This document shows, piece after piece, positions 55,301 to 63,779 of a DNA stretch of 64,000 bases. The notes beneath the pieces are model-generated. The model worked only from the letters and a program-made list of their open reading frames with translations, had not been told where the DNA came from and ran no database searches. Location of the stretch: assembly GCA_033816765.1 (NCBI GenBank), contig CM066293.1, positions 2,232,001 through 2,296,000 of the forward strand, read 5' to 3'. Each line of letters opens with the position of its first letter. The first letter of the stretch is position 1. Source of the stretch: Nothopassalora personata. Taxonomy: Eukaryota; Ascomycota; Dothideomycetes; Mycosphaerellales; Mycosphaerellaceae. The translations under genes were made by a program, and so were the position numbers.

Positions 55301-57134
55301 ACTCGACGGCATGACCTACACTAACATCATGACTGTCACAGACAGGCTCACGAAGGAAGTGGAACTGATACCTATTGGCGCTATGACAGCGCAGAACGCT
55401 GCAAGGTTGTTCCTCAAGCACGTCTTTTGCCGACACGGCTTCCCTGACACTATCACTTCAGATCGCGGCAAGCAGTTCATAGCCACCTTCTGGAAACGCC
55501 TGTGCAAGATGCTCCGCACAGAGAGGAAGCTGAGTTCTTCCTATCACCCCCAGACCGATGGGCAGTCAGAACGTACTAACCAGGCAATGGAGCAGTACCT
55601 ACGAGCCTTCATCAATGAGTCGCAGAGTGACTGGGCAGAATGGCTCCCCCTGGCCCAATTTGCAATGAACAACCACGTGTCAGAGACTACGGGTGTGTCA
55701 CCATTCTACGCCAACCTAGGCTACAACCCCGAGTTCACCGAGCGCATTGATCTGCAAGCCGGTAAAGACCGTAACCTCACGACTATCCAGCGACTCGACA
55801 GCAAATCAGCTGAGGCGTTCGCCCGACGGATCTGTGAGCTGCATCGCAACCTTCAAGAGAACATGCGAATGTCACAAGCACTTCAAGCGGAAGCAGCAAA
55901 CAGGCACCGCAGCATCTCGCCAGACTACAAGGTTGGCGACTGGGTGTATCTGAGCACGAAGAACATCCGCACGACACGACCGTCGAAGAAGCTCGACCGC
56001 AAGTACGCCGGCCCATACCAGATCACGGAGGTTATGCCGGCGAAGCTATCATATAAGCTGAACCTGTCTGATGCCCTTGCAGGACTAGACAATTGCTTTC
56101 ACACGTCACTACTTCAGCGCGCTGACAGCCCCGATCTCCTACCGCTCGAGGGACAACGGCTGGCGCCACCCCCAGCCATCACGATTGAACCAGACACGAG
56201 AGAAGCCGAAGCTGCAGCAGACGTTACCGCACCAACACTCGAATACGAGGTGGACAAGATCTTAGACATGTACACCCGCAAGAGGGCTGGCAAGGTGAAG
56301 AAAGGAAAGAAGCGCAACGTGGACACTTGGTACAAGGTGCGCTGGACAGGATATCAGGATATGGAAGATGGAGAAACCTGGCAACCAGCTGAGGACTTGC
56401 TTGTGAAAGCAGCCGCCGCTCTTGCAGACTTTCACCATAACCGGCCGGAGTTATCCACACCTGCAGGCTTTGCAGCTCCATCCGACTGGTCCCCACCAGA
56501 CAATGAGGTGCTCGGACTCAACACGATCAGGGTCAAGCAAGACACCGTCACGATTGAGCCAGCCGGAGCCTTGCCTCTGATGGAATCGGGTCAGCGCATG
56601 TTCACCACGCACCGCTGCACTGACCAGGTTACGAGACAGCCCGTCGTCACAACTGAGGTCACCGGCGCCAGCCGTCCTCAGCTCTGCGATAGCACAGGCA
56701 GTTGTACCGATGCTTTAGTAAGACCTGCAGAGCCTGCAATGATACCCAACCTTAGTCACAAGGATCAGACGCGAGTGTCCGCCGAAGACAGACTTAGGTC
56801 TAGGTCGGGCCAGCTAGCCAAGCAATGCGAGTCTAAAGCAGACACCGCAGCGAAAGAGATGTGCGACGCGGAGATTGCAGTGAAGGAGATGGACGACGAT
56901 CTGGAGGATGACTGGACGTTTGCACGGTTATGGAGCTCGACAGGCAAAGGTGACAAGTGGCCACACAAGACGGAGCAAGTGAATAAACGAATGAAGGAGC
57001 GACACGCTCAGAGGACTGAGGCGACTTTTGAGAGGGGGGGTACTGTCACGGGCAGCCCGCGACCCTTCACTGACGATGCGTCGTCCCGGGTGAACCTCGG
57101 ACCTTCTGCATCGGGACTAGCGGCTTGGCGTTAG
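52299..57134 (+). CDS. chromovirus Pol polyprotein (PR-RT-RH-IN-chromodomain)
   Basis: Open from 52,299 in the -1 frame of gag, so it is most likely made as a Gag-Pol fusion. Residues below are numbered from the first GTG at 52,326. Protease: LVDSAS at 64-69 (catalytic Asp66), with [15 protein letters not shown] later. RT: [20 protein letters not shown] and the catalytic YLDD at 482-485. RNase H follows (about 630-770). Integrase has a HHCC zinc finger (about 912-953) and the triad D983, D1046, E1082, the last two separated by 35 residues as expected. A GPY/F-type module ([20 protein letters not shown]) follows. A chromodomain begins near 1,307 ([10 protein letters not shown] and [20 protein letters not shown]), which in this clade can direct insertion to modified chromatin. 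The last 91 nt lie inside the 3' LTR. Confidence 0.94.
   Translation, partial: [1611 protein letters not shown]
57030..57043 (+). promoter_or_regulatory. polypurine tract
   Basis: GAGAGGGGGGGTAC directly precedes the 3' LTR and is the expected primer for plus-strand DNA synthesis. It is still inside the pol frame. Confidence 0.7.
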
Positions 57135-57226
57135 CTTAAGTACCCGCCGCGCCTCGCGCTCCTCTTTCATAGCTTCGTAGAACAACAACTATCTCATTCG
57201 GACCCTTTGGTACGCGCGCCCTTACA
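57044..57226 (+). repeat. 3' LTR of the chromovirus
   Basis: 183 bp, no difference seen from the 5' LTR. It contains the pol stop codon (57,132-57,134) and is followed by the TSD CATAA. Confidence 0.95.
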
Positions 57227-57231
57227 CATAA

Positions 57232-57353
57232 GCAGTCTAATTAGTCTAAGCATAAGCAGTCTAATCGCTCTAAGTCTAAGCGCTTAGGTAGGATGAGTTA
57301 CGTGTTCGTCTTGTCGTTATAATTTTAGGGTCTATAGGAATCATTCCGTAACA
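57232..57353 (-). repeat. 5' LTR of gypsy family D, second part (split)
   Basis: 122 bp that complete the 404-bp LTR begun at 49,636. It ends TTCCGTAACA. Confidence 0.82.
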
Positions 57354-57499
57354 TAGTAGTTCTTAAATCGATTAGATAGTTATCCGTAAAATAGATATAG
57401 GGTCGGGTCTACTAGTAAGGCAAGCTAATCCTTAATAGAGCTTCGATAACAATTTAGGTTTTAAATTAAATAGGCAGAGGAGCACTCGGGCTTATAACC
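57354..57499 (-). repeat. internal remnant of the copia element next to its 5' LTR
   Basis: RIPed sequence with the half-tRNA primer site at its right edge (57,488-57,499). No gag is recognised. Confidence 0.5.
57488..57499 (-). promoter_or_regulatory. copia primer-binding site (half initiator tRNA-Met)
   Basis: GGTTATAAGCCC on the minus strand directly abuts the LTR. The expected complement of the initiator-Met anticodon arm is GGTTATGAGCCC. The single difference is a TG-to-TA change. Confidence 0.6.
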
Positions 57500-57674
57500 T
57501 ATTATAAATAGGTATTTAACGAGTATAAGCTTCTAGATTAAAACGATAGGGTAGATTAGTAACCCTTATAAATTGCTATAGGGTGTAAGACTATCTAGCT
57601 ACAGAAACAGTGTAATATAGTGTATATGTGCCAAGTCCTTACTAACACAGCCATTGGTCACCTGATTCACAACA
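57500..57674 (-). repeat. copia 5' LTR
   Basis: 175 bp. Its inner half is RIPed (TATTAT for TGTTGT) while the outer half is nearly identical to 42,107-42,281. It ends CACAACA and is followed by the TSD GTACA. Confidence 0.85.
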
Positions 57675-58279
57675 GTACAGCCTTGACCAAACCATAGAGT
57701 AAAGAAGACTTCTGGTCGAGAGACTTGATCGTATATACTCCAGCTGCTTCAGCGACGATCGCGAGGCGCGAGTTTCACACGACATCTCCTATACCGGGGT
57801 TCATCGAAGGAAAAAACAGTCAGTTGATGCTGTTGTCGTAGCCACTCGCGGCGCAGCAGATCTCTTGGCGTCGGTGGTGGCGTCGGCTGGTTGTTTCTCT
57901 CGAACTGTTCGCGCCTAATAAATGAATGACCTAAGATCTTGCCAGCATAGCATACAGCACCGCGGCTATGTACATGTTTGCCTCTGCAACATTATTATAC
58001 TCACGTGGTAGGTCTGCGCCAACAAGCTTACGTAGGCAAAGTGCAGTCGCACCAGGAGGCTCGGACGCCGCGCAATGCCGATGCTTGGACGGCCATCCTT
58101 GACGTGTTGTTCACTTCCTCCTTGCCGACTTCCTCCTTCCTACCCCTCTACAAAGTCTACCTAGCAGCAACAGCGACAACAAGCAGCGTTTGAGAAGCAT
58201 CGCTATTCTCCACCACGACCGCGAACAGCCAAACCGGCCATCCACCTCACGAACCGGCGCAACAGCTCGACTGGCAACC
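57675..58279. other. right flank of the copia insertion, then upstream of CYSTM gene
   Basis: Starts with the TSD GTACA, where the interrupted HET pseudogene would continue. I could not recognise further HET blocks. The last about 100 bp are the likely promoter of the CYSTM gene. Confidence 0.35.
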
Positions 58280-58687
58280 ATGTCCAAATACGTATGTCAA
58301 GTTCACCTCATACACGTCTTCTGACAGACTAACACCACATCTCAGGACCCACCCCAAGGTCCTCCGCCAAGCTACCCACAACAGCCTCCGCAAGCCCACT
58401 ACGACGCCGGCCCAGTTGGTGACGCGCGCGGAGCAAACGAAGGCTACTATGGGGGCGCTCCTCCTCAGCATTATGGGCAGCCAGGTCAATACCAACAGGG
58501 ACCATATGGAGCTCCACCAGGCGGCCCATACCAACAACAGCCAATGATGTATCAGCAGGGACCATACCCGCCACAGCAAGGATACTACCCACCAGACCAG
58601 GGACGGGGTAGCAGTGGCGCAGGAGGATGCTGTGCAGGTATTATGGCCGCACTGGCATGTTGCTGTTGTTTGGATGTATTATTTTAA
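58280..58687 (+). CDS. CYSTM-type cysteine-rich tail-anchored protein
   Basis: Two exons: 58,280-58,291 (MSKY) and 58,346-58,687, joined across a 54-bp intron (GTATGT...CTCAG with a GACTAAC branch-like site). The product is 117 residues. After a short start it is almost all Pro, Gln, Gly and Tyr (GYYGGAPPQHYGQPGQYQQG and similar). It ends in GGCCAGIMAALACCCCLDVLF, the cysteine-rich hydrophobic helix of the CYSTM family. Members are small membrane proteins linked to stress resistance in yeasts and plants (family knowledge). Its role here is inferred only from that ending. The start is chosen because the exon joins in frame and removes no conserved residue. Confidence 0.8.
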
Positions 58688-59337
58688 GGGTAAGAGGGAG
58701 ACATTGGGGGACCAGATGATGATCGTGAGAGGAGCACAGGACTGTCTAAGATGAGACGAGCTGGCTGGCTGCTATTGGCCCTTTATGTGCAGAAGATCAC
58801 GGCGTATGGAGTCCGGCTGCGTGGACATACAATTGGTCGCGAGTCTTGAGCTGCCAGATTGCATATCTACTCCGTCGGTTCGCGACGAGCGTTGACTTCA
58901 GTGGGCATAATCGATTGAGTTTCATCTCCAGGCCTATTTCCGCAGCTTAATCGTCACGCGAGAACACGCGATTGCTTGCAGACCATGTGTTGCGAACGAT
59001 CCTGGCCAGGAATGCGGTCCTTCTATCCCGCCACGATGCACGGTTTTGCCAAATCATCTGTGAGAAATGCCTTCAGGCGTGCATGATCGAGACTCCTGCA
59101 GCAAAGGAGCCGTTGAATAGAGCTCGATGATGTTCAAAGCCGCCGAGAGCAAGGGATGGAAGTATTCACCTGGGAGTTGCGCTTATGCAGCTGCGCACGT
59201 CGGCCCGCGGCAACAAAACACATATTTGCAGGTCAGGTCACCTTCTACGAACACTTTCTTCCAGCCCTCACACCACCCAACCTTCGTGCTTATTTCCTCT
59301 TCAGCTTTCCGCCCATTTCCCTCCACACTCCGCAACG
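58688..59337. other. intergenic
   Basis: No supported gene. Overlapping frames between 59,127 and 59,337 are of uncertain value. Confidence 0.35.
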
Positions 59338-59835
59338 ATGGCGTCCAGCTACTACACCCTCGATCTCAGACAGCTGCAGGTTCAGATTTACAGGGCGAGG
59401 CCAATTTCCAAACCCGAAGGAAGAATGCATCCGGGTACCTTTGCTCAGATTCTGTACGCCAACCCGACATCACTCGGCACATTCTGCGGACACAACTTCG
59501 TCCATCCACCCTCGATATCCTTCTCGCCGGCAATACCTTCTCCCCATTTGAATTTCGCGCCACCAGATTTCCTCTCTCGGCGAAACTCTTCCAAGCTCCC
59601 TCACAGTCCTCAAAGAAAGCCTCTTCGCCCATCAGCTCTATGGCCTTATCTCGGATACCAGAAGCATATATCTGAGTCCTGTTCTTCGTGGTCGCTCGCC
59701 CTTGCTGGAAGAGAGCGACCTACTCTCGGGACTTTGCTTTCATCTCTGCGCCGACGCCGAGGATCGGGATGCTTGAGTGGTGTGAATTTTCACGCGTGGC
59801 AAGGAGGTCTGGAAGTGAATTGCCACGACTCCTGA
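59338..59835 (+). CDS. possible hypothetical protein
   Basis: An open frame from ATG 59,338 (MASSYYTLDLRQLQVQIYRA) to 59,835, 165 codons. A pyrimidine-rich, CAACG-ending leader before the ATG is promoter-like for fungi. No domain is recognised, and the far end overlaps the antisense DUF2855 remnant, so the true gene may be shorter, spliced or absent. Confidence 0.25.
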   Translation: MASSYYTLDLRQLQVQIYRARPISKPEGRMHPGTFAQILYANPTSLGTFCGHNFVHPPSISFSPAIPSPHLNFAPPDFLSRRNSSKLPHSPQRKPLRPSALWPYLGYQKHISESCSSWSLALAGRERPTLGTLLSSLRRRRGSGCLSGVNFHAWQGGLEVNCHDS

Positions 59836-60592
59836 AATCTATGATCGAGATTTCAAAGGGCTTGTGGAGGGCGATCCCACTCGTCGTTTCGGCACTGGTC
59901 GCTTTGCTATGGAATACTATCTTTGTGGGAAATGATTCCTTGGGGATGAAATTGGCATCCTGACTTGCGGTGACTGCTAGCGGTGCCAGTGGATACGTTC
60001 GCTCAAGCCTCTCGTTGATCAGGGTATCATGGAAGAACCTTGCCGTCTTTCCAGACGCAGACAGAATAACGATAATAGCTGACGCCAAGTCGGCATCTTC
60101 CAAGTGGATGTATTGGCGGATTTCTGAAGATGGATCTCGAGATGAAGCGGTCTGCTTCGCCTGTCGTGTAGACTGCTGGCCACGCGAATGAGTCGAGCTT
60201 GTTTCCACACAAGCCATCGACTCTGAGATCCTTCGCAACGTCGCGAGGAAAATACGACATCATCTTGCTTCGCGGTTCTGTCTTGTCAATATAGTGGCCT
60301 TTAATGCCTGCTCTTTCGAGCTGAAGAACGATCAGAAGATCATGGGTTGGATAGAACCCCAGGACAAGCTGCCCAGATGCGAGACCGTTCCCTTCGCTTT
60401 CGATGACTTGACCATAGCCCCAAACAGGCACGGATCCGTATTGAGCTTGAGTGTTGTACGGGGGGCGAAGTTCTGCGGGTACTGGGAAGGCGACCAGCCA
60501 GTGCAACGTGGAACATCCGTGTGCGCAGGAGAGGTTATTAGCTGTGAGCGCGACGATGGCTGGTTTCACTCGGACTTCGCCCTCCTATAGTG
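59720..60592 (-). pseudogene. DUF2855 protein pseudogene
   Basis: Two overlapping minus-strand frames together resemble the fungal/bacterial DUF2855 family. The upstream one (60,569 downward) has VALTANNLSCAH, AQYGSVPVWGYGQVIES and GQLVLGFYPTHDLLIVL. The second (in another frame, about 60,120 down to 59,720) has LASAIIVILSASGKTARFFH, the family's SASSKTA block, and ends IPILGVGAEMKAK. The frame change falls near 60,100-60,130, and upstream of the first ATG the frame EGEVRVKPAIVAL is preceded directly by a TAG. It is therefore probably broken. A sequencing error or unusual intron cannot be excluded. Function of the family is unknown (it looks like a reductase fold). Confidence 0.55.
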
Positions 60593-60639
60593 TTGATCAA
60601 GAGGAGCTTGAGTATTCCAGCGCGATGGTAGCATGGTGA

Positions 60640-61474
60640 GCTTCATTGCTCGTTTGAATAACATGGATATTGGCTCTTAATGAAGGCATCGTCATATCGG
60701 GCTCTTGGCAAATGGCTCGACTGAATAACCCGATATTGTACTTGGACCTTTCTCTATCAATCCATCTTCAAGCCAGCCCATATGCATGATACATCGTTCG
60801 CATTACCTCGTGTCCCTGCATGAGGAGCCATTGTGAACGCTCATGCGGTCTTCTTGTCTTTGCGTACGAGAGCGTTGATTCCACACCGATGACCAAGAGT
60901 CTGACTCCCGAACAACTTGCCTTGGAGGAATGATCCTGCTGTGTGGCGCCTACGTTGGCGATGATGTTGTCGCACAGATTTCACAATGCGCACATCAAGT
61001 TTCACGTGGCTACTGGTGACGGCTGCGGACAGCTGACTCAGCGGTCATTCACCTCCACGCTTTGGGTCGTCACGTCCTCACTTTTCCCTCCCAGTTACCA
61101 TCAACATCGTGGAAACATGCCAAATTCCGCTGTCGTACCGCCTGTCTCGGCATTGAAAATATCGAAACCCATTGTCACCTCCTAAACAAAGGAGTTCTGG
61201 CGACTCGTGACGACCGAGCATGTCGGTGTCCGATCAACGCGCACTAACTACGCCGCAAAGCATAAACAAAGGGATGATATAAGAGAGCTGAAGTATTCAC
61301 AGCGAGACGTTGTAGGTATTCTGCACTCAAAACACGTAAATAGCAGCACTTCACGACCTCACCTAAACAAGCAAGATATCAGCCTCACCTGCAACCTCGA
61401 GCCATCCATAACCGACTTCTCAGGACAGCAGAAGACGTATTATCCTACAATTCCAAGAAACCCAAACACCCAAG
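60640..61474. other. intergenic
   Basis: No supported gene. The stretch before 61,475 is AC-rich (for example CACCCAAG just before the ATG) and is probably the leader of the DUF7704 gene. Confidence 0.35.
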
Positions 61475-61918
61475 ATGTCGGCAATACCATCCTACTACCG
61501 CATCTTCTTCACCTTCATCGACCCAGTCCTCTCCTCCTTCGGCGTCATCATGCACCTCCAATCCGCCAAGATCCTGCCCAACTACGCCCTCAAACCCGCC
61601 ATCCCACCAGCGACCGAGACGCGCCTAGTCCTCGACGCTCTAACCGGCTTCTTCGCCGGTCTGGTCTTCCTCCAAGCCGTCCTGCTCCGAGCGAGACCGA
61701 ACGACGTGGTCGTGTGGAAGTGCGTACAAGCCGCGACGATTCTCGTCGACATTGGGATGGTCGGAGGCTTTGTGAGAGCGTTGGGCAATACCAGGAGACT
61801 TGATACGGGGAAGTGGAGGCCGGAGGAGTGGAGTAACGTGGGCATTAATAGCTTTGTGGGGATTGTGAGGACGTTGTTTGTGCTGGGTGTTGGCATGCCG
61901 AAGGTTAAGACGTATTGA
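61475..61918 (+). CDS. DUF7704 family membrane protein
   Basis: A 147-codon intronless ORF. It starts MSAIPSYYRIFFTFIDPVLS, matching the family's P..YR..F...DP opening. Four hydrophobic segments can be seen: about residues 9-28, 58-72 (LTGFFAGLVFLQAVLL), 82-102 (WKCVQAATILVDIGMVGGFV) and 122-142 (INSFVGIVRTLFVLGVGM). The WKPEEWSN-like block (KWRPEEWSNVG) between the last two is typical. It is a small integral membrane protein of unknown role, common in filamentous ascomycetes. The first ATG has a good context (CAAGATGTC). Confidence 0.75.
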   Translation: MSAIPSYYRIFFTFIDPVLSSFGVIMHLQSAKILPNYALKPAIPPATETRLVLDALTGFFAGLVFLQAVLLRARPNDVVVWKCVQAATILVDIGMVGGFVRALGNTRRLDTGKWRPEEWSNVGINSFVGIVRTLFVLGVGMPKVKTY

Positions 61919-62359
61919 GCTACTCTGGTGTTGCGGAAATGCTCCGTTGATGGGGACAAGATTATCGCTAGGTGCGCAGGAGGACGTTGGTAGCTTTATT
62001 AGGATATTGCCAGAATCTCCCTGATCATGTCTCGTGTCGACAACAGTGGGGGGCAAGTTGTATTATTTCAGCGGAGGAGATAGACTATGTAGCCTTGCAG
62101 GCGGCAAAGAAGATCAAGCACGAGCGCGTAAATGTAGTTTGTGTGCTCTTTTCACAGTCTATCCTAAGCCATGCCGTGACTAACATCGTGCGACAGTGCG
62201 GATGGAACTCAGCTCCCTCGCTAAAACACAACGTTGACTGGTCTGAACACCCTAAAATCGCGACTCCATCTTAATTTGAAGATGTCTAGTCCAAGAACCT
62301 CCTAGCACAACATTTCCACCTCTCCTTACGTCCACGCCGAAGTTGCATCGCTCCCTCGA
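61919..62359. other. intergenic
   Basis: The 3' flank of the DUF7704 gene. No supported feature. Confidence 0.35.
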
Positions 62360-63622
62360 TCAAAGGCAAGATTTTTCCTGACCTTGGTACAACGTCCACA
62401 GTGTGCCCATCTGTTCAGTCAGACCGTCGTCGTCCAAGTAGCCAATCTTGCGGCTCGTGTTCCGTCCGTGATGGTAGGCGGCAAAAGCCATAATGACAGA
62501 GTGCAGAGCCATTCTGAAGACGTCGCACATGTTTGTGTCTGGGATGGAAGTCGCATTTGAAGCAGTCACAGGACCTCACAATCGTACTTGACCGCTTGAG
62601 TGCGCATAGTTGCCAGGGCGCCCAGAGGGCTGTATAGCGGTCTGTACTTCCACCGATTCAAGCTTTTCGAGAATTGCTCGACCTGAACCGCTGAATGTCA
62701 AGGCGGTTGTCTTGAGTAAGGTGAGAAGCTTCGCGAGTGGGTACAACAGTTCGGCCACGTCACTGGGCTGTTGATGGTCGAGCTGTCTGTGAGTAGATTG
62801 AGCTCAACGTGACTGTTTGGAGAGACTTGTTCTCGGCGAGAATGTTGACGAGCGAGTAGAGGATGTGATTGACTTGATCAAAACGTAACTCAGGCACGCG
62901 TCTGTTCCGATTGATGGACAGGTCTAGACTGGTCTCGATACGAAGTGCGCTAGCTTTGCTCACTTGGATGTCTTCCTTGAAAGTATCGTAGAGGTGGAGG
63001 AGGTGGGGTCCGTGATTGTCGTTGTCCTTAGTTACCGGAACATCCAAGCTGCCGACAGACATTGCCGTCTGCGCTCTCAATGGGAGGATACTGAGGTCGG
63101 CTGTGGTCGTGCTTTCAACCGTCATAGGATTGGCCGGGCCATAGAGGAGTCCTGCAGCCCTTTGTTGGCTATCAAGAGCGCAAGGCTGCGCGGTTCGTGA
63201 TCATCGACATCGCGAACCAGAGCATGACTGTAGATGATTTTGCGAAGCTCTGCTGGAAGTTAGACGAAGTCTTTGAAGGATCCGTACTTTCGACAAAGGT
63301 ACGGTACATCTTCGTTATCCAGTCGAGCTCGCGCAGAAGAGCAGTGTAGAACTTCTTGGGTCTCCCTCTGGGCGGCTCTGCCCAAGTACGTACGCCCATT
63401 ATGTGTCGAAGGCTTTGAATGGTGTATGCCAGGGAATGTGATCCAGCTATATCTACCTTGAGTTTTCCAAGAAGCGAAGATGACGCGCTCGTGGTGCTGT
63501 ACATCTGGGCGTAAATGAATTCTGTGCCTGTTCGTTGATGTTGTTGGTGTCTGAGGCATGTCTCTAGATGAAAAAGGGGAAGAGTTCCTCATATGAACAA
63601 TTAGGATATTTGCTCTTCCCAT
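62360..63622 (-). other. uncharacterised minus-strand ORF cluster
   Basis: Five minus-strand frames follow in order: 63,622-63,260, 63,504-63,172, 63,125-62,760, 62,758-62,576 and 62,569-62,360. The amino-acid make-up of the middle ones (for example FYTALLRELDWITKMYRTFV and PELRFDQVNHILYSLVNILA) is protein-like. They could be exons of one gene or a decayed gene; I could not find convincing splice sites joining all of them. No domain is recognised. Confidence 0.3.
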
Positions 63623-63779
63623 GCTTTATCGCATTCTAGCGGCAGTTTGTCAACGAGTCCGGACAAGGCAGGTCCTCTGCATAAACTCAACCCGATGGTC
63701 TGCATTATTTGATGGCTATGGGCTCGAAGGTGTGGTCGGGTCTTTCGTCGTTGTCTTGCACATCTTTTGTGTACACCTC

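Larger units (their letters stand above)
49918..57226 (+). mobile_element. intact Ty3/gypsy chromovirus, recent insertion
   Basis: This 7,309-bp element has 183-bp LTRs (49,918-50,100 and 57,044-57,226) that I read as identical, TG...CA ends, and perfect TSDs CATAA (49,913-49,917 and 57,227-57,231). It sits inside an LTR of the RIPed family-D gypsy. Its own sequence is GC-normal with long open gag and pol frames and no RIP. It includes a primer site, a polypurine tract, a -1 frameshift signal and a C-terminal chromodomain. All parts needed for retrotransposition appear present. Confidence 0.95.
43035..57353 (-). mobile_element. RIPed Ty3/gypsy element, family D, minus strand
   Basis: 404-bp LTRs lie at 43,035-43,438 and, split by the chromovirus, at 49,636-49,917 plus 57,232-57,353 (282 + 122 = 404 bp). 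Pol reads leftward: the RT core KANGKLRLV followed by DYR is readable on the minus strand at about 46,760-46,715. Gag is at about 49,600-48,200. All frames are broken by RIP-type stops. The outer 5-bp flanks (ACCTT and TAGTA) do not match, so no TSD is left. Confidence 0.8.
42107..57674 (-). mobile_element. Ty1/copia remnant, outer shell of a nested block
   Basis: 175-bp direct repeats at 42,107-42,281 and 57,500-57,674, with TGTTG...CAACA ends (the right copy is RIPed at its start), are flanked by perfect TSDs GTACA (42,102-42,106 and 57,675-57,679). Next to the right LTR, on the minus strand, is GGTTATAAGCCC (57,499-57,488). This is the half-tRNA primer site complementary to the initiator-Met anticodon arm used by copia elements (GGTTATGAGCCC), with one G-to-A RIP change. 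The element therefore reads leftward. Only about 750 and 146 bp of internal sequence survive (42,282-43,034 and 57,354-57,499); the rest is replaced by the gypsy insertion. Confidence 0.82.
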
